A DNA stretch of 64,000 bases from JBEPTX01 sp041691795 (lineage in GTDB: Bacteria > Patescibacteriota > Saccharimonadia > Saccharimonadales > Saccharimonadaceae), in contig JBEPTX010000003.1 in the NCBI GenBank assembly GCA_041691795.1, positions 62,001 through 126,000 on the forward strand. The letters are read 5' to 3'. Made by a program: the position numbers and the translations under genes. Shown one piece after another: positions 61,662 to 64,000 of the stretch (position 1 is the first letter of the stretch; each line of letters begins with the position of its first letter). The notes under the pieces are model-generated. The model did not search any database and was not told the origin of the DNA. It saw only the letters and a list, made by a program, of their open reading frames with translations.

Positions 61662-62036
61662 TTACTTATGAATATATTTACCGATGAGTTTTGCAAGCAC
61701 CATACTACTAAGTGCCACTGCGACCAGCATCGTTGGTTTGTGTTGTAAACTTTCACTCACTAGGATAATTGCCAACGCGATAGCACCAACCAAAAATCCA
61801 AGCCTATCCGATGACAACATAATATGCGCCTCGCGTTCATCGCGCGGACTTTCGTGCCATATCAGTACGGCGAACAGACCGAATGCTGCAACGAACAGCG
61901 CGACCGCCAGCATTACGACGCTACTGGGCATATAGCCAGGCAGGGCATTAGTACTAAGGAACAAACAGACAAGGATGATCGCTCCGACAACTAAATCACT
62001 ACGGTTGTCTTTTGAAAATAGTTGTTTCATAGCCAA
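61662..62036 (-). CDS. Four-TM membrane protein, 124 aa
   Basis: Four TM helices are separated by a short loop with WHESPRDEREAHIMLSSDR. The gene overlaps the XRE regulator end by 10 nt, as in regulator-membrane protein pairs of the DUF2178-like kind. An alternative start is 62030. The function is unknown. Confidence 0.72.
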   Translation of the reverse strand: MAMKQLFSKDNRSDLVVGAIILVCLFLSTNALPGYMPSSVVMLAVALFVAAFGLFAVLIWHESPRDEREAHIMLSSDRLGFLVGAIALAIILVSESLQHKPTMLVAVALSSMVLAKLIGKYIHK

Positions 62037-62266
62037 AATAACTCCTCGACTGGTTTTTGTAATACCTTTGATAATTTTAGCGCAAGCACGACGCTAGGGG
62101 TATAGTTACCCTTTTCAATAGCAATGATCGTTTGACGGGTTACGCCTATTGCTTCGGCAAGCTCGGACTGTTTAAGCCCCAGGTTCTTTCTGGCCTTTAT
62201 GATGGCGTTATGGGGGGCAGTTTGGTTTTTATAGAACATGCGAATCACACCCACTTCTGCTTCCAC
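62027..62266 (-). CDS. XRE-family HTH regulator, about 79 aa
   Basis: The compact HTH_3 domain is clear: ARKNLGLKQSELAEAIGVTR then QTIIAIEKGNYTPSVVLALKLSKVL. It ends KPVEELFWL, typical of YozG-like short regulators. The start is GTG 62266 or ATG 62239. It probably controls the overlapping membrane-protein gene. Confidence 0.9.
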   Translation of the reverse strand: MEAEVGVIRMFYKNQTAPHNAIIKARKNLGLKQSELAEAIGVTRQTIIAIEKGNYTPSVVLALKLSKVLQKPVEELFWL

Positions 62267-62342
62267 GTATCTCTATGTATTGTTCGCCCATATGTATAGT
62301 TAACTTTACCATACAAGAGGTAAATAGGCAAGTTGGAGTGCG

Positions 62343-63572
62343 CTACTTCGAAGGTAAGATGCCGTTTCTGGGTAGATATTTGAGCACGACGAGCCCTAAA
62401 ATTCCGCTCACGACCGATGCACTTAAAATGCTAAGTTTTGCGACATCTACAAGTTGCTGGTTGCCAACAAACGCCAATTCGGTGACAAACACCGACACGG
62501 TAAATCCAATACCAGCTAACAATCCGACTCCTATTATATGTACCCACGATATATCCTCAGGCAGTTTGCCAATGCCGAGTTTGACAAGTATCCACGATAC
62601 ACCCGTTATGCCGATCACTTTCCCTGCAATAAGCCCGCCCGCAATTCCCCAGGCCACAGAGACCGCCGAACCAGAAAATCCACCGAGTGACAACCCGACA
62701 CCCATGTTAGCAAATACGAATAGCGGGACGACGAAAAGTGTCGAAATAGGAATCATATATTTTTCCAACCGCTCGGCAAGTGATGGCCCAGCTCGGCCAT
62801 AACTAAAAACCGGCGCAAGCAGGCCAAGTACGGCACCAGTAATGCTAGCATGGACGCCGCTACTATATAGTGCAAGCCATAGTGCGATCCCGATCAGCAC
62901 AAAAACAGTCAGGTTAAATCGTCGCTGTCGCTCAAGTATCACGAGTAGTAGCGCGAGTAGTACCGCAACCCCCAGCATCCAAAAGTTAAACCCTGCGCCG
63001 TAAAAGAGCCCGATAACAATGATTGCACCAATATCGTCAACAATAGCCAGTGTCAACAGAAATAATTTGAGTGAAGACGGTATCCGATCACCAAGTAACG
63101 TTAACGCGCCAATCGCAAAAGCAATGTCAGTTGCCATGGGAATTGCCCAGCCCTTAAATCCAGTTCCGTCGCTATTGAATAGTATATAAATAGCGGCCGG
63201 GATAATCATACCGCCCAGGGCTGCAGCTATTGGCAGGATTGCAGTGCGCACATGACGGAGTTCACCTTTGACCATTTCACGCTTTATTTCCAGACCCACG
63301 ACCAAAAAGAAGAACGCCATGAGCCCCTCGCTAATCCAATGTTTCAGATCCATAGAAATAGACCAGTCATTCAGACCAATCGTAAAATGTGTCAGCCAAA
63401 TATGATTATAGAAACCGAGGAGTGGCGAATTGGCAAAAAGCAGTGCCAATCCAGCGGCGATAATAATCAGTTTGCCGCTGATCGCCTCGTCGCGCATAAG
63501 ATACCGCGCAATTGTCGGTATCTTGTTCGGATGAAAAATCCTGGCTATGGAGATGATTTTATTGATTGTCAT
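62343..63572 (-). CDS. nhaA: Na+/H+ antiporter NhaA
   Basis: The 409-aa protein (start MTINKIISIARIF at 63572) has 12 predicted TM helices and the NhaA blocks: FFLVVGLEIKREMVKGEL, GWAIPMATDIAFAIGAL, and the ion-binding LTLAIVDDIGAIIVI. It exports Na+ against protons. The promoter lies in the divergent gap with the 63623 gene (TATACAAT on the minus strand). An in-frame upstream extension exists but has no SD support. Confidence 0.95.
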   Translation of the reverse strand: MTINKIISIARIFHPNKIPTIARYLMRDEAISGKLIIIAAGLALLFANSPLLGFYNHIWLTHFTIGLNDWSISMDLKHWISEGLMAFFFLVVGLEIKREMVKGELRHVRTAILPIAAALGGMIIPAAIYILFNSDGTGFKGWAIPMATDIAFAIGALTLLGDRIPSSLKLFLLTLAIVDDIGAIIVIGLFYGAGFNFWMLGVAVLLALLLVILERQRRFNLTVFVLIGIALWLALYSSGVHASITGAVLGLLAPVFSYGRAGPSLAERLEKYMIPISTLFVVPLFVFANMGVGLSLGGFSGSAVSVAWGIAGGLIAGKVIGITGVSWILVKLGIGKLPEDISWVHIIGVGLLAGIGFTVSVFVTELAFVGNQQLVDVAKLSILSASVVSGILGLVVLKYLPRNGILPSK

Positions 63573-63622
63573 TGCGATGCTCGTCTTTCGTATTTTTCTT
63601 ATATCAATTGTATACTGTAACC

Positions 63623-63760
63623 ATGAGCAATGACAAACAGCCCGCACTCAGCCTGCAACACGGCCTAAATGGCACACATGTGCTCATTCTCCTGGCTGTT
63701 ATCGTCGTCCTGACGCTCATCGGCTGGATTGATTTTACCCGACGCGATGTGCAGACGTAG
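63623..63760 (+). CDS. Small single-TM protein, 45 aa
   Basis: TATACT is exactly 6 nt before the ATG at 63623 (leaderless). A hydrophilic N-terminus precedes one TM helix (about residues 19-37) and a short charged end FTRRDVQT. It is divergent from nhaA. The function is unknown. Confidence 0.55.
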   Translation: MSNDKQPALSLQHGLNGTHVLILLAVIVVLTLIGWIDFTRRDVQT

Positions 63761-63787
63761 AGCTTGCTAACAAAAATCGGACTTTTC

Positions 63788-63914
63788 TCATCTGTTTAGG
63801 GTTAGACCCTTGTTCTCATACATTATGATCGGGTCTATGCGTACCTGGGGCGGTGGATCGTAAGTAAAACCCCGCTTCTAAGATACAGAGATTGTATTAT
63901 TGGTGAACAGATGA
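63788..63914 (+). ncRNA. Candidate structured RNA near the window end
   Basis: The last 240 bp have no ORF. TCATCTGTT (63788-63796) can pair with AACAGATGA (63906-63914), enclosing TAGACCC/GGGTCTA (63803-63809, 63831-63837) and a GGGG/CCCC hairpin (about 63847-63873). No known family is recognised and the right context is cut off. Confidence 0.3.
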
Positions 63915-64000
63915 CATAAAGTTATAGCCAGATGCAAGCTAACTTCTGCTTCTAGTTGAGTTGGTTCGATGTATGCGCCTGTAGCATGCCTGTCACTATG

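Noticed and set aside
1..64000. CRISPR arrays, tRNA or rRNA genes, transposases
   Set aside because: No regularly spaced repeats, T-loop signatures or transposase-like proteins were found on reading both strands.

Overview
The window looks like a chromosomal stretch of a Patescibacteria/CPR bacterium, most likely Candidatus Saccharibacteria (TM7). This is an inference from gene style, not from a marker search. Supporting signs are moderate GC, many short proteins of unknown family, a standard code with TGA as a stop (so not the Gracilibacteria/SR1 code), and many genes whose -10 box lies 6-7 nt from the ATG (leaderless transcripts). No tRNA, rRNA, CRISPR array or transposase gene was found.

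Layout. 1-9.8 kb holds housekeeping genes (dnaB 3' part, a GT-C-like membrane protein, ybaB, recR, a DHH phosphoesterase, cysS, an AI-2E-type permease, tgt), interrupted by two related 350-bp palindromic elements. 9.8-20.4 kb is a lineage-specific block of soluble unknown proteins with DUF4342, a wHTH-Nudix regulator and a YggT protein. Three copies of a GTGAA-N6-TTCAC promoter box lie here. 20.4-26.2 kb has two cell-wall-type G5 proteins around an AT-rich accessory patch: a HEPN protein, GNAT, VOC, a VbhA/Fic toxin-antitoxin pair and a SWIM-like protein. 26.2-37.4 kb carries small stress and maintenance genes (VOC, CsbD-like, ArsR-AHSA1, TfoX-like, SRAP, RsgA, FKBP).

37.4-46.7 kb is membrane transport and signalling: a Nat-like ABC exporter led by a 53-aa gene, HxlR, a two-component system with a MacB-like ABC exporter, and a P2-type cation ATPase. 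46.8-52 kb contains the most unusual locus: an OmpR-type regulator, a 40-aa peptide gene ending in a Trp-Gly-Trp motif, a six-TM histidine kinase, and a 640-aa two-domain terpene cyclase/prenyl-transferase-like enzyme with DxDD plus two DDxxD motifs. The layout resembles ComQXPA prenyl-peptide quorum sensing. 52-58 kb has glutamine synthetase with an ammonium transporter and a Crp/Fnr regulator. 59.2-63.8 kb is a DipZ/XRE/NhaA block whose left edge cuts a PLD-like gene.

Regulation. The Crp/Fnr protein keeps the base-reading residues of E. coli CRP. Four TGTGA-N6-TCACA-like sites lie about 41 bp upstream of predicted starts, including its own, so a small CRP-type regulon can be proposed.
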